A stretch of DNA of 64,000 bases from Rhizobium sp. CF122 (GTDB lineage: Bacteria > Pseudomonadota > Alphaproteobacteria > Rhizobiales > Rhizobiaceae), in the NCBI RefSeq assembly GCF_000282035.1, contig NZ_AKKA01000024.1:1-64000 (forward strand). Direction: 5' to 3'. The notes below the pieces were generated by a model. It saw only the letters and a list, made by a program, of their open reading frames with translations, was not told the DNA's origin and searched no databases. Position numbers and translations under genes: made by a program. This document shows, one piece after another, positions 15,243-23,958 of the stretch (positions within the stretch are counted from its first letter, which is position 1; each line of letters starts with the position of its first letter).

Positions 15243-15375
15243 TCCGAACGATGGGTTGGGGGCGCGCATGTTGGGTCGATGCGGTCATCGTTCGGATACC
15301 GCAGTAACGGGCAAGTATCCGAATGGTTCCCCGAACGGACGAGAAAAAGTCGATTTTTTCATTTTTTTATTTGCA
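15243..15375 (+). ncRNA. Candidate structured leader or small RNA with alternative hairpins
   Basis: Segment A (TCCGAACGATG, 15243-15253) is perfectly complementary to B (CATCGTTCGGA, 15286-15296). The end of B (TTCGGATAC, 15291-15299) is also perfectly complementary to C (GTATCCGAA, 15315-15323). A:B and B:C cannot form together. T-rich runs follow at 15354-15371 (TTTTTTC, ATTTTTTTATTT). This is the layout of an attenuator or of a small RNA ending in a poly-U tract. No protein-coding frame is convincing here. Its distance to preT (about 165 bp) leaves room for a separate promoter, so it could be an independent RNA. Confidence 0.4.
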
Positions 15376-15461
15376 GGACACGATCGAGGACGGACGGCAC
15401 TCCGAAGCGGGGAAAATAGCCATATAAAAACAATACGATAACAAGTACGCGAAGCAAAAAT

Positions 15462-15477
15462 TTTACCGTTTGATAAA
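15462..15477. promoter_or_regulatory. Possible RutR-like operator before preT
   Basis: The 16-mer TTTACCGTTTGATAAA agrees with TTGACCA-NN-TGGTCAA at most but not all palindrome positions. It lies 60 bp before the preT start. The RutR gene is within the cluster, so control is plausible, but the match is weak. Confidence 0.3.
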
Positions 15478-15537
15478 TTTTTGAACCTGAGTTACGCTTT
15501 CCCTCACTGGCCGTTTACCAATAATGAGGGAACTTCA

Positions 15538-16899
15538 ATGGAACGACTGGGAACTGGGATTCGTGCAGGCCGGCTTTCGCCCGCCGAGTACGAGTCGAAC
15601 TTCTCCGATCTTCATCCGCGCCTCGACAAGCACGAGGCGCTGGTCGCCGCCGACCGCTGTTATTTCTGCTACGACGCGCCGTGCATGACGGCCTGTCCCA
15701 CCTCCATCGACATTCCGCTCTTCATCCGGCAGATCGCCACCGGCAACCCGCTCGGATCAGCCAAGACGATCTTCGACCAGAACATTCTGGGCGGCATGTG
15801 CGCTCGCGTCTGTCCCACCGAAGAGTTGTGCGAGCAGGCCTGCGTGCGCAACACAGCGGAAGAGCGTCCCGTCGAAATCGGCCGCCTGCAGCGCTTTGCC
15901 ACCGACACGGCCATGCAGGCGGACAAGCAATTTTACAGCCGTGCTACCTCGAGCGGAAAGAAGATTGCCGTCATCGGCGCGGGCCCGGCCGGCCTTGCTG
16001 CTGCCCATCGCCTTGCCGTGAAGGGCCATGATGTCGTGATCTACGACGCCCGGCCGAAATCCGGCGGCCTCAACGAATATGGCATCGCCACCTACAAGAC
16101 GGTCGACGACTTCGCGCAACAGGAAGTGGACTACGTTCTGGCGATCGGCGGCATCGACGTCCGCCACGACCAGCAGCTCGGCCGCGATTTCTCGCTCGCC
16201 GATCTGCAATCGCAGTATGACGCCGTTTTCCTCGGCATCGGCCTTGCCGGCGTCAATGCGTTGCGTGTCGATGGTGAAAACCTGCCAGGCGTCGATGACG
16301 CCGTCGATTTCATCGCCGGCCTGCGCCAAGCCGCAGACAAGGGTGACGTTGCGATCGGCCGCCGCGTCGTCGTTCTCGGCGGCGGCATGACGGCAATCGA
16401 TGCCGCCGTGCAGGCAAAGCTCCTTGGCGCCGAGGAAGTGACGATCTGTTATCGCCGCGGCAAGGAGCACATGAACGCCTCGGAATTCGAACAGGATCTC
16501 GCTACCTCCAAGGGCGTCATCATCCGCCACTGGCTGGCGCCAAAATCCATTCTCGCACAGGATGGCAAGGTTGCCGCAATCGAGGTGGAATACACCAAGC
16601 TGATCGATGGCCGCTTGTCGACAACGGGCGAGACCGGCGTCATTGCCGCTGATCAGATCTTCAAGGCGATCGGCCAGACCTTCGACGCTTCCGGCCTCGG
16701 CGCGCTGCGCATGGAGTCCGGGCGCATCGCCATCGATGCGGAAGGCAAGACCTCACTGGATGGCGTGTGGGCAGGCGGCGATTGCGTCTTCGGCGGTGAC
16801 GACCTGACCGTCTCGGCCGTCGCGCAAGGCCGCGATGCCGCTGAATCCATCAACCGCGTGCTTGCTGCCGGCGCGCAGCCGGCCGTTGCCGTCGCTTGA
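15538..16899 (+). CDS. preT: NAD-dependent dihydropyrimidine dehydrogenase subunit PreT
   Basis: The product is 453 residues. The N-terminal Cys-rich Fe-S region has CYFCYDAPCMTACP, then CARVCPTEELCEQACV. Two dinucleotide folds follow: GAGPAGLAAAHRLA (FAD) and VVVLGGGMTAIDAAVQAKL (NAD(P)). The ending SLDGVWAGGDCVFGGDD is the FAD-closing motif. With PreA it reduces uracil and thymine to the dihydro forms, the first step of reductive pyrimidine breakdown. I chose the ATG at 15538 (MERLGTGIRAG) because GAGGGAAC precedes it; the frame is open from 15481. preA follows after 15 bp. Confidence 0.93.
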   Translation: MERLGTGIRAGRLSPAEYESNFSDLHPRLDKHEALVAADRCYFCYDAPCMTACPTSIDIPLFIRQIATGNPLGSAKTIFDQNILGGMCARVCPTEELCEQACVRNTAEERPVEIGRLQRFATDTAMQADKQFYSRATSSGKKIAVIGAGPAGLAAAHRLAVKGHDVVIYDARPKSGGLNEYGIATYKTVDDFAQQEVDYVLAIGGIDVRHDQQLGRDFSLADLQSQYDAVFLGIGLAGVNALRVDGENLPGVDDAVDFIAGLRQAADKGDVAIGRRVVVLGGGMTAIDAAVQAKLLGAEEVTICYRRGKEHMNASEFEQDLATSKGVIIRHWLAPKSILAQDGKVAAIEVEYTKLIDGRLSTTGETGVIAADQIFKAIGQTFDASGLGALRMESGRIAIDAEGKTSLDGVWAGGDCVFGGDDLTVSAVAQGRDAAESINRVLAAGAQPAVAVA

Positions 16900-16914
16900 A
16901 GGGGAGAATGAACA

Positions 16915-18228
16915 ATGGCTGATCTCCGCAATAATTTCGTCGGCATCAAGTCGCCCAACCCGTTCTGGCTGGCCTCCGCACCGCCGACCGACAAGGCTTA
17001 CAATGTCGAGCGCGCCTTCAAGGCCGGCTGGGGCGGCGTCGTCTGGAAGACCCTCGGCGAGGAAGGCCCGCCTGTTGTCAACGTCAACGGCCCGCGCTAC
17101 GGCGCGATCTGGGGCGCCGACCGCCGGCTGCTGGGCTTGAACAACATCGAGCTCATCACCGATCGCGACCTCTACACCAACCTGCGCGAAATGAAGCAGG
17201 TGAAGATGAACTGGCCGGACCGCGCACTGATCGCTTCGATCATGGTTCCCTGCGAGGAAAATGCCTGGAAGGCGATTCTGCCGCTGGTCGAGGAAACCGG
17301 CGCTGACGGCATCGAGCTCAACTTCGGCTGTCCGCACGGCATGTCGGAACGCGGCATGGGCTCCGCGGTCGGACAGGTGCCGGAATATATCGAAATGGTG
17401 GTGCGCTGGTGCAAGCAATACACGCGTATGCCCGTCATCACCAAGCTGACGCCCAACATCACCGATATCCGCAAGCCTGCGCGGGCTGCCAAGGCCGGCG
17501 GCACCGATGCGGTATCGCTGATCAACACGATCAACTCGATCACCGCGGTCAACCTCGACACCTTCTCTCCGGAGCCGTCCATTGACGGACGCGGCAGCCA
17601 CGGCGGCTATTGCGGCCCGGCGGTGAAGCCGATCGCGCTCAACATGGTCGCCGAGATCGCTCGCGATCCGGAGACCTACGGCTTGCCGATCTCGGGCATC
17701 GGCGGCGTCACCACATGGCGCGACGCAGCGGAGTTCCTCGTGCTTGGCGCTGGCAACGTGCAAGTCTGCACGGCGGCGATGACCTACGGCTTCAAGATCG
17801 TGCAGGAGATGATCACAGGCCTCTCCGACTGGATGGACGCCAAGGGCCACCGGAACCTCGACGATATCACCGGTCGCGCCGTTCCCAACGTCTCCGACTG
17901 GCAGTATCTCAACCTCAACTACATCGCCAAGGCGAAGATCGACCAAGACGCTTGCATCAAGTGCGGCCGCTGTCACATCGCCTGCGAGGACACCTCACAT
18001 CAGGCGATCACCCAGTTCGTCAATGGCGTCAGGCACTTCGAGGTGATGGAAGAGGAATGCGTCGGCTGCAATCTCTGCGTCAACGTCTGTCCGGTCGAGA
18101 ACTGCATCACCATGGAACAGTTGCCAGTCGGCGATCTCGACAAACGCACTGGCAAGATCGTCGATCCGAACTATGCGAACTGGACGACCCATCCGAACAA
18201 CCCGATGGCTCGCCAGGCAGCAGAGTAG
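16915..18228 (+). CDS. preA: Dihydropyrimidine dehydrogenase catalytic subunit PreA
   Basis: The product is 437 residues. The N-terminal TIM barrel is DHODH-like and FMN-binding: NPFWLASAPPTDKAYNVERA, IELNFGCPHGMSERGMG and ISGIGGVTTWRDAAEFL. The C-terminal ferredoxin domain carries two 4Fe-4S motifs, CIKCGRCHIACED and CVGCNLCVNVCPVENC. It reduces uracil/thymine with electrons from PreT, in the cytoplasm. The gene is directly downstream of preT with a ribosome binding site (GGGGAG), and a strong terminator follows, so preTA is a two-gene operon. Confidence 0.94.
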   Translation: MADLRNNFVGIKSPNPFWLASAPPTDKAYNVERAFKAGWGGVVWKTLGEEGPPVVNVNGPRYGAIWGADRRLLGLNNIELITDRDLYTNLREMKQVKMNWPDRALIASIMVPCEENAWKAILPLVEETGADGIELNFGCPHGMSERGMGSAVGQVPEYIEMVVRWCKQYTRMPVITKLTPNITDIRKPARAAKAGGTDAVSLINTINSITAVNLDTFSPEPSIDGRGSHGGYCGPAVKPIALNMVAEIARDPETYGLPISGIGGVTTWRDAAEFLVLGAGNVQVCTAAMTYGFKIVQEMITGLSDWMDAKGHRNLDDITGRAVPNVSDWQYLNLNYIAKAKIDQDACIKCGRCHIACEDTSHQAITQFVNGVRHFEVMEEECVGCNLCVNVCPVENCITMEQLPVGDLDKRTGKIVDPNYANWTTHPNNPMARQAAE

Positions 18229-18240
18229 GTTAAAGACGAA

Positions 18241-18272
18241 CGCCGCGGAAATATCTCCGCGGCGTTTTGCTT
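18241..18272 (+). terminator. Intrinsic terminator of preTA
   Basis: CGCCGCGGA (18241-18249) pairs perfectly with TCCGCGGCG (18256-18264), 6-base loop, followed by TTTTGCTT. Confidence 0.85.
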
Positions 18273-18337
18273 GCTGAATCCCTCTCCTCATTGCGCTGTC
18301 AGAGAAGCGTGGGGAGTAGAAAGACCAATTTCCCACC

Positions 18338-19333
18338 TCAACTGCCAGCCGCAAATGTCTTCCGATATGCTCCGGGGCTCGTCCCCAGCCGCTTGCGGAA
18401 GTGATGCCGCATCGTTGCCAGCGTTCCGAACCCACTGGCAACGGCAACGTCATCGAGGGTTGCACCAATCTGTCGCTCGAGAAGCTCGCGCGCATAGCGG
18501 AGCCGCTCCTTGAGCAACCATTCACCGACGCTGAGCCCGGTCGTGCTTTCGAACCGGCGCTGAAAGGTCCGCTGGCTCATCCCGGCCTTCGCGGCAAGCA
18601 GGCTGATCGGCTGCTCCTCATCCAGCTGCTGCCGCATCCAGTCGATCAGCGGGCCGAGCCTGATGCCCTCGCGCTGTTGCGGTACTGGCGCCTGGATGAA
18701 CTGTGCCTGCCCGCCTTCGCGATGTGGCGGCAGCACCAGGCGCCGTGCCACGCTGTTGGCAGCCTCCGCACCGAAATCACCACGAACCACATGCAGACAG
18801 AGATCAATACCGGCGGCGCTGCCGGCCGCCGTCAGGATACTGCCATCGTCGATGTAAAGCACATCGGCATCGAAGCTGATGTCGGGATAGCGTTCCGAGA
18901 CGGAAGCGACGTATCGCCAATGCGTGGTTGCTCGCCGATGGCGAAGCAACCCGGTGGCGGCAAGCACCGCAACACCCGAGCAGAGGGACATGATCCGCGC
19001 ACCACGCTGATGGGCCAAGCACAAAGCATCAATGACCACCTCCGGAACCTCTGCATCGATCGCGCGCCAGCCAGGCACGACGATCAGGTCCGCCTCCTCA
19101 AGGACCTCCAACCCATGATCGACGGAAACCGTCAACCCGCCTGCCGCACGAAGCGGACCGGGCTCTATCCCGCAGACCGAATAGCGATACCAGCCCTCGC
19201 CCATTTCCGGACGCGACAGACCGAAGACCTCGTAGGCAATTCCAAATTCGAAGGTGCACAGCCCGTCATAGGCAAGCACCGCAACATGGGGTCCCTTCAG
19301 CGCATTTGGCATGATCTTTACGCTAACCGTCAT
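18338..19333 (-). CDS. ftrA: GlxA-family AraC-type transcriptional regulator (FtrA-like)
   Basis: The product has about 330 residues. An N-terminal DJ-1/PfpI-like domain (VAVLAYDGLCTFEFGIAYEV; elbow SLCSGVAVLAATGLL) is followed by a C-terminal AraC helix-turn-helix pair (about 225-325: LAAKAGMSQRTFQRRFESTT and DDVAVASGFGTLATMRHHF). This is the FtrA architecture; FtrA-type genes in rhizobia are commonly next to a rhodanese gene, as here (divergent). The start is uncertain: ATGs at 19333 and 19312 and a TTG at 19351 are in frame, none with a strong ribosome binding site. The inducer is unknown. Confidence 0.85.
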   Translation of the reverse strand: MTVSVKIMPNALKGPHVAVLAYDGLCTFEFGIAYEVFGLSRPEMGEGWYRYSVCGIEPGPLRAAGGLTVSVDHGLEVLEEADLIVVPGWRAIDAEVPEVVIDALCLAHQRGARIMSLCSGVAVLAATGLLRHRRATTHWRYVASVSERYPDISFDADVLYIDDGSILTAAGSAAGIDLCLHVVRGDFGAEAANSVARRLVLPPHREGGQAQFIQAPVPQQREGIRLGPLIDWMRQQLDEEQPISLLAAKAGMSQRTFQRRFESTTGLSVGEWLLKERLRYARELLERQIGATLDDVAVASGFGTLATMRHHFRKRLGTSPGAYRKTFAAGS

Positions 19334-19401
19334 TCTGGCCAATTTCGCCAAGACATAACATCAGCAATGGTCGGCGACAACTCGAACCGAAAGGACATGC
19401 C

Positions 19402-19815
19402 ATGCCGAGCTTCGTCACCGAAACCCCTGCCGCCTCTCCGGAAGCCACCGCCGCCTACTATGCCCGCAAGCTCGCTTTCGAGACCGACTGCTGGGATGTT
19501 CACGCATCGCTCGCCGCCGGCCACCGCGACTTCGTGCTGCTGGATGTCCGTTCCCCGACGCTTTATGCCGCCTCTCACGTTCCGTACGCCATCAACCTGC
19601 CGCACGGGAAGATGACGGCCCACCGCATGTCGGAGTGGCCCGCAGATACCATCTTCGTCGTCTACTGCGCCGGCCCTCATTGCAACGGCACCGACAAGGC
19701 AGCCCTGCGCCTTGCCCGGCTCGGGCTTCAGGTGAAGGTCATGATTGGCGGAATGACGGGTTGGGCCGACGAAGGCTTTGCCTTCGATAGCGGCTCGGAA
19801 ACCGCTGCAGCCTAA
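19402..19815 (+). CDS. Rhodanese-like sulfurtransferase domain protein
   Basis: The product is 137 residues with one rhodanese domain. HRDFVLLDVRSPTLYAASHV and PYAINLPHGKM are the CH2 motifs, and the active-site loop is VVYCAGPHCNGTDKAALRL with the catalytic Cys in YCAGPHC. It probably carries persulfide sulfur or works as a sulfur-relay or tRNA-thiolation type protein; the exact acceptor is unknown. It is divergent from ftrA with 68 bp between the start codons, so FtrA may control it. A 14-bp tandem repeat follows its stop. Confidence 0.85.
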   Translation: MPSFVTETPAASPEATAAYYARKLAFETDCWDVHASLAAGHRDFVLLDVRSPTLYAASHVPYAINLPHGKMTAHRMSEWPADTIFVVYCAGPHCNGTDKAALRLARLGLQVKVMIGGMTGWADEGFAFDSGSETAAA

Positions 19816-19833
19816 CGTCGCACGTGCTGTGGG

Positions 19834-19861
19834 CCAGAACTGCAGCACCAGAACTGCAGCA
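19834..19861. repeat. Two-copy tandem repeat, 14 bp
   Basis: CCAGAACTGCAGCA occurs twice in perfect head-to-tail copies, a recent slippage-type duplication in the non-coding gap between the rhodanese and glycosyltransferase genes. Confidence 0.85.
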
Positions 19862-19929
19862 CATGAGCGGGAGATTGAATTTTCTTCCATCGATGCGATA
19901 GTCGGGAGGCGCAAAGGGTAGCCTCCTGC

Positions 19930-20997
19930 ATGAGACGTCACATTATTGCGATCGGCCAGTTGCCTCCGCCGTTCAACGGCTTCTCGCTCGCGACCAGGAG
20001 CATGATCGCGCTTCTCGAGGAAGGAAACAGCGTCACCAACCGCGACGTCTCCCCGCCATTCGGCAAACTGTCGTTGCTCAAGCATCCAATCAAGCTCAAC
20101 CGTGTCCTCGGCGCCTGCCGCCGGCTCTTCCGCGATCGCAAGCATGACAACCGGATTTGCTATCTTGCCTGTGAAGGCGGCCCTGGTTTGGTCTACACGG
20201 CGCTGATCGTGCTGGTCGCGAGACTGTTGGCCTACCCAATCTATCTGCATCATCACAGTTTCAGCTATATCGATAGGGCGAGCTTACTGATGCGATGTGT
20301 CCTAGCTTTCGGCGATAGCCGATTGCGGCACATCTTTTCGTGCGATGTCATGCGAGACCGCTTTACCGACACCTACCAGCGCCGCATGCGCAGTAGCATC
20401 GTCTCCAATGCTGCTTACGTGGTACCAACGGAGCAGAACGACGCACCGCGATACGCCACGACTCTTGTGATCGGAATGCTGAGCAATCTCGGTACCGAGA
20501 AAGGTCTCGACACCTTCCTTGATCTCGCAAGGCAAGCGCGGCATGAAGGCTTGTCGATCAGGGCGATCCTCGCGGGTCCGGCCGGCACTGGCGAGCGCGC
20601 GGCGATTGACGCCGCCGTCATGGAATTGGGCGATATGCTGGATTACCGGGGTGCGTTGTATGACGACGCGAAAGCCGCCTTCTATCGCGAGATCGACGTG
20701 CTCGTCCTCCCCACAACGTACGGCAACGAGGCGCAGCCGCTGGTGATTTTCGAGGCGAAGGCGGCCGGAAACGCGGTGATTTCCACCGACCGCGGCTGTA
20801 TCAGGAAGCAACTGGACGAAAGCGATTTGCTTGCCCCCGCCGACGACGAGTTCGTGCCGACGGCACTGGCATGGCTGTCCGCCGTGGCGCCGGGACCGGC
20901 ATTGGACGCAAGACGCAAGGTCATCCGCCAAGCCTATCGCACCCGCCATGCGAAGGCACGTGCGGCAATCGACACGCTCTTCGATTTAGAGGAATGA
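19930..20997 (+). CDS. Glycosyltransferase family 4-like protein
   Basis: The product is 355 residues with a two-lobed GT-B layout. The start RRHIIAIGQLPPPFNGFSLA is typical of family 4 glycosyltransferases. The C-terminal lobe has IGMLSNLGTEKGLDTFLDLA, ILAGPAGTGE, and the donor-binding E-x7-E element around NEAQPLVIFEAKAAG. It transfers a sugar from a nucleotide donor to an unknown acceptor, probably in polysaccharide or glycolipid synthesis. It has no obvious partner genes nearby and no functional link with the pyrimidine genes flanking it. Confidence 0.8.
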   Translation: MRRHIIAIGQLPPPFNGFSLATRSMIALLEEGNSVTNRDVSPPFGKLSLLKHPIKLNRVLGACRRLFRDRKHDNRICYLACEGGPGLVYTALIVLVARLLAYPIYLHHHSFSYIDRASLLMRCVLAFGDSRLRHIFSCDVMRDRFTDTYQRRMRSSIVSNAAYVVPTEQNDAPRYATTLVIGMLSNLGTEKGLDTFLDLARQARHEGLSIRAILAGPAGTGERAAIDAAVMELGDMLDYRGALYDDAKAAFYREIDVLVLPTTYGNEAQPLVIFEAKAAGNAVISTDRGCIRKQLDESDLLAPADDEFVPTALAWLSAVAPGPALDARRKVIRQAYRTRHAKARAAIDTLFDLEE

Positions 20998-21030
20998 CGC
21001 ACCATACCGGACGCTAGCGCGCCCATGACA

Positions 21031-21687
21031 TCATGACGCGTTTGGCATGGACTTGACCTTCAGCCCGTCGATGAACAGCTGCTCGAGAAAGCGAGCCGCA
21101 TCCTCGAAGCGACCGGCGCCTGCATGCTCCTGCCCGAGCACAGCCCTTACCTGAACGTCGAAGTCGGCATAGTGCTGCGTCGTCGACCAGATCGAAAAGA
21201 TCAGATGATAGGGGTCGCACTTGGCGATCTTCCCCGCCTTTGCCCAGGCGCGGATGACCTCGGCCTTTTCGTCCACGAGTTCCTTCAGCGGCCCTTTCAG
21301 CTCATCTTCGACATGCGGTGCGCCCTGCAGCATTTCGTTGGCGAAAAGCCGGCTCTCACGCGGGAAGTCGCGGGCCATTTCGAGCTTGCGGCGGATATAG
21401 CTGCGAATCTCGCTTTCGGGATTGCCCTCGGCGTCGAAGGCTCTCAGCGGCTCCAGCCATGTATCAAGCACGCGGTCGATCAGCGCCCGATGCATCGCTT
21501 CCTTGGTACGGAAATAATAGAGCAGGTTCGGCTTCGACATGCCGGCGACTTCGGCGATCTGGTCGATGGTGGAACCGCGAAAGCCGCTGACCGAAAACAC
21601 ATCGAGCGCGGCTTCAAGAATCTGCTCTTCCTTCTCCTCCTGGATGCGTGTGCGCCGCTGGGTCTTGGCTGCTCTCGGGATTGCCAT
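21031..21687 (-). CDS. rutR: TetR-family pyrimidine regulator RutR
   Basis: The product is 218 residues. The N-terminal helix-turn-helix (about 20-65) includes TIDQIAEVAGMSKPNLLYYF, and the C-terminal half (ESRLFANEMLQGAPHVEDEL, IFSIWSTTQHYADFDVQV) follows the RutR/YcdC pattern, in which the tryptophan region helps bind uracil or thymine. It sits divergently from the beta-ureidopropionase gene and within the pyrimidine cluster. A RutR-type palindrome at 21834-21849 lies in the shared promoter region. Repression released by pyrimidines is the expected action. Confidence 0.87.
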   Translation of the reverse strand: MAIPRAAKTQRRTRIQEEKEEQILEAALDVFSVSGFRGSTIDQIAEVAGMSKPNLLYYFRTKEAMHRALIDRVLDTWLEPLRAFDAEGNPESEIRSYIRRKLEMARDFPRESRLFANEMLQGAPHVEDELKGPLKELVDEKAEVIRAWAKAGKIAKCDPYHLIFSIWSTTQHYADFDVQVRAVLGQEHAGAGRFEDAARFLEQLFIDGLKVKSMPNAS

Positions 21688-21833
21688 GTCGACCTTGTTT
21701 CCCCTTCAAATTCAACCGTTTCACTCAAGATTGGACAGGCAGGGCACCTTGCCGCAAAATTGAGCAGATGCCGGTAATTTTGTCTGTATTTTTCCTGATT
21801 TTCGTCTTGAGCCCAGCGCCGGAAGTTGTAATG

Positions 21834-21849
21834 TTTACCAATCGGTCAA
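21834..21849. promoter_or_regulatory. RutR-type operator
   Basis: TTTACCAATCGGTCAA matches TTGACCA-NN-TGGTCAA at all but two specified positions. It lies in the gap between rutR and the beta-ureidopropionase gene, about 140 bp from either start. Confidence 0.55.
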
Positions 21850-21989
21850 ATTATCGATCAGATGCAAAACAAAGGCAACTGGCGTTTTTCCGGCGCTAAC
21901 AAAACAAACAAGAGCGCCGAGAAACTGACCACGGGAACAAGCGGGCATGCCCATTGCATGACCGCAGAAAACAGGTGAGGACTTTAGAC

Positions 21990-23243
21990 ATGGTGGCAGC
22001 ACCAGGCGAGAACATGCGCGTCAACGGGGATCGTCTTTGGGACAGCCTCATGGACATGGCAAAGATCGGCCCAGGCATTGCTGGCGGCAACAATCGCCAG
22101 ACGTTGACGGATTCCGATGCCGAAGGACGCATCCTCTTCAGGACATGGTGCGAAGGCGCTGGCCTGACGCTCGGCGTCGACAAGATGGGCACGATGTTCG
22201 CGACCCGCCCCGGCACCGATCCGGACGCTCTGCCGGTCTATGTCGGCTCGCACCTCGACACCCAGCCGACCGGCGGCAAGTATGACGGCGTGCTCGGCGT
22301 GCTCAGCGCACTGGAAGTCGTCCGCACTATGAACGACCTTGGCATCAAGACCAAGCACGCGATCGTCGTTACCAACTGGACAAACGAGGAAGGCGCCCGC
22401 TTTGCCCCGGCCATGCTGGCCTCTGGTGTTTTCGCCGGCGTCCATACGCTGGAATATGCCTATGATCGCAAGGATCCCGAAGGCAAGAGCTTCGGCGACG
22501 AGCTGAAGCGCATCGGCTGGGTCGGCGACGAAGAGGTCGGCGCGCGCAAGATGCACGCCTATTTCGAATACCACATCGAGCAGGGTCCGATCCTCGAGGT
22601 CGAGAACAAGCAGATCGGCGTGGTCACGCACTGTCAGGGCCTCTGGTGGCTTGAATTCACGCTGGCCGGCAGGGAAGCCCATACCGGCTCGACCCCGATG
22701 AACATGCGCGTGAACGCCGGGCTCGCGATGTCACGCATCATCGAAATGGTGCAGACCGTGGCGATGGAGAACCAGCCGGGCGCCGTGGGCGGCGTCGGCC
22801 AGGTCTTCTTCACCCCGAACTCCCGCAACGTCCTGCCGGGCAAGGTCGTCTTCACCGTCGACATCCGCTCGCCGGATCAGGCAAAACTCGATGGCATGCG
22901 TGCCAGGATCGAAGCGGAAGCGCCAAAGATTTGCGAAGCACTCGGCGTCGGCTGCACGATCGAGGCGATCGGCCACTTCGCGCCAGTGACTTTCGATCCG
23001 ACGCTTGTTTCCCGCGTGCGCAGCGCTGCCGAACGGCTCGGCTACAGCCACATGAACCTGATCTCGGGCGCTGGCCACGACGCCTGCTGGGCAGCAAAGG
23101 TCGCCCCGACCACGATGGTCATGTGCCCCTGCGTCGGAGGTCTCTCGCACAACGAGGCGGAGGACATCTCCAAGGAATGGGCAACAGCAGGCGCTGACGT
23201 CCTCTTCCACGCCGTCGTCGAGACAGCGGAGATCGTGGCGTGA
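21990..23243 (+). CDS. Zn-dependent N-carbamoyl amidohydrolase (beta-ureidopropionase, M20 family)
   Basis: The product is 417 residues of the M20 allantoate amidohydrolase/AmaB/HyuC group. Metal ligands are seen in GSHLDTQPTGG (H88), GGKYDGVLG (D99), TNEEGARF (E133/E134) and, near the C-terminus, GGLSHNEAED. It hydrolyses N-carbamoyl-beta-alanine or N-carbamoyl-beta-aminoisobutyrate to the beta-amino acid, CO2 and ammonia, the third step of reductive pyrimidine degradation. The start at 21990 follows AGGTGAGG. A LysE exporter and the dihydropyrimidinase gene follow on the same strand with short gaps, suggesting an operon. Confidence 0.9.
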   Translation: MVAAPGENMRVNGDRLWDSLMDMAKIGPGIAGGNNRQTLTDSDAEGRILFRTWCEGAGLTLGVDKMGTMFATRPGTDPDALPVYVGSHLDTQPTGGKYDGVLGVLSALEVVRTMNDLGIKTKHAIVVTNWTNEEGARFAPAMLASGVFAGVHTLEYAYDRKDPEGKSFGDELKRIGWVGDEEVGARKMHAYFEYHIEQGPILEVENKQIGVVTHCQGLWWLEFTLAGREAHTGSTPMNMRVNAGLAMSRIIEMVQTVAMENQPGAVGGVGQVFFTPNSRNVLPGKVVFTVDIRSPDQAKLDGMRARIEAEAPKICEALGVGCTIEAIGHFAPVTFDPTLVSRVRSAAERLGYSHMNLISGAGHDACWAAKVAPTTMVMCPCVGGLSHNEAEDISKEWATAGADVLFHAVVETAEIVA

Positions 23244-23306
23244 CTGCCAGTCGGCAATGGACGACATTCTTCATGAAGACCCGCGGCTGACATAGGAAAA
23301 GCACTC

Positions 23307-23942
23307 ATGGATCTGACAACTATCCTTGCCTTCGTCGCAGTGACAACCTTGCTCGTTATCTCCCCGGGCCCAAACGGTGTTCTGATCGCCAAGACCGTAC
23401 CCACCTCGGGTCGATTGGCGGGCTTTGCCAATGTCGCCGGCTTCGTCTCCGCCTTTTACCTGCATGGGGCGTTTGTTGTCTTCGGCGTCTCGGTCATTCT
23501 CGCGCGCTCGGCCGAGCTGTTCTTTGCAGTCAAGATGCTTGGCGCCGCCTATCTGTGCTGGGTTGGCGTCAAGGCGCTGGCGCAGGCCTGGCGCAATCCG
23601 CTTTCATCGCAGCCGATCGCCGCCCCTTCAAAACGCCGACGGACCCTGTTGGCGGCTTATATCGAGGGCTTTCTGACCAATGCACTCAATCCCAAGGTTG
23701 CGATGTTCTATCTCGCGGCCTTCCCGCAGTTCGTGCCGATGGAAAAAGCGACCGCCGCCAATATCTTCCTTTTGGTATTCATTCATTCGATGATCAACCT
23801 GGTCTGGTTTAGCGCCATGGTCGTCGTGTTTTCCCGCCTTGCTACGCTGACGCGTGGAGGCAGAGTGCAACGCTGGATCAAGGCGGCAACAGGCGTCGTC
23901 TTCGTCGGCTTCGGTCTAAAACTCGCAACCATGCGCGCCTGA
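23307..23942 (+). CDS. LysE/RhtB family exporter
   Basis: The product is 211 residues with about six membrane helices. The family N-terminus is clear: LVISPGPNGVLIAKTVPTSG followed by RLAGFANVAG, and FLTNALNPKVAMFYLAAFPQF is the second conserved segment. LysE/RhtB proteins export amino acids and related metabolites. Lying between the beta-ureidopropionase and dihydropyrimidinase genes (16 bp upstream of the latter), it may export excess beta-alanine, beta-aminoisobutyrate or another pathway product; this role is inferred from position only. Confidence 0.87.
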   Translation: MDLTTILAFVAVTTLLVISPGPNGVLIAKTVPTSGRLAGFANVAGFVSAFYLHGAFVVFGVSVILARSAELFFAVKMLGAAYLCWVGVKALAQAWRNPLSSQPIAAPSKRRRTLLAAYIEGFLTNALNPKVAMFYLAAFPQFVPMEKATAANIFLLVFIHSMINLVWFSAMVVVFSRLATLTRGGRVQRWIKAATGVVFVGFGLKLATMRA

Positions 23943-23958
23943 AAAGCGGAGGTTCATC

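Noticed and set aside
15186..15419. 77-aa plus-strand frame in the gap before preT
   Set aside because: It covers the terminator and alternating hairpins, has no family resemblance, and its composition follows the repeats.
16753..17976. 407-aa minus-strand open frame antisense to preT/preA
   Set aside because: It lies wholly over the preTA genes with no recognisable motif; it is a high-GC shadow frame.
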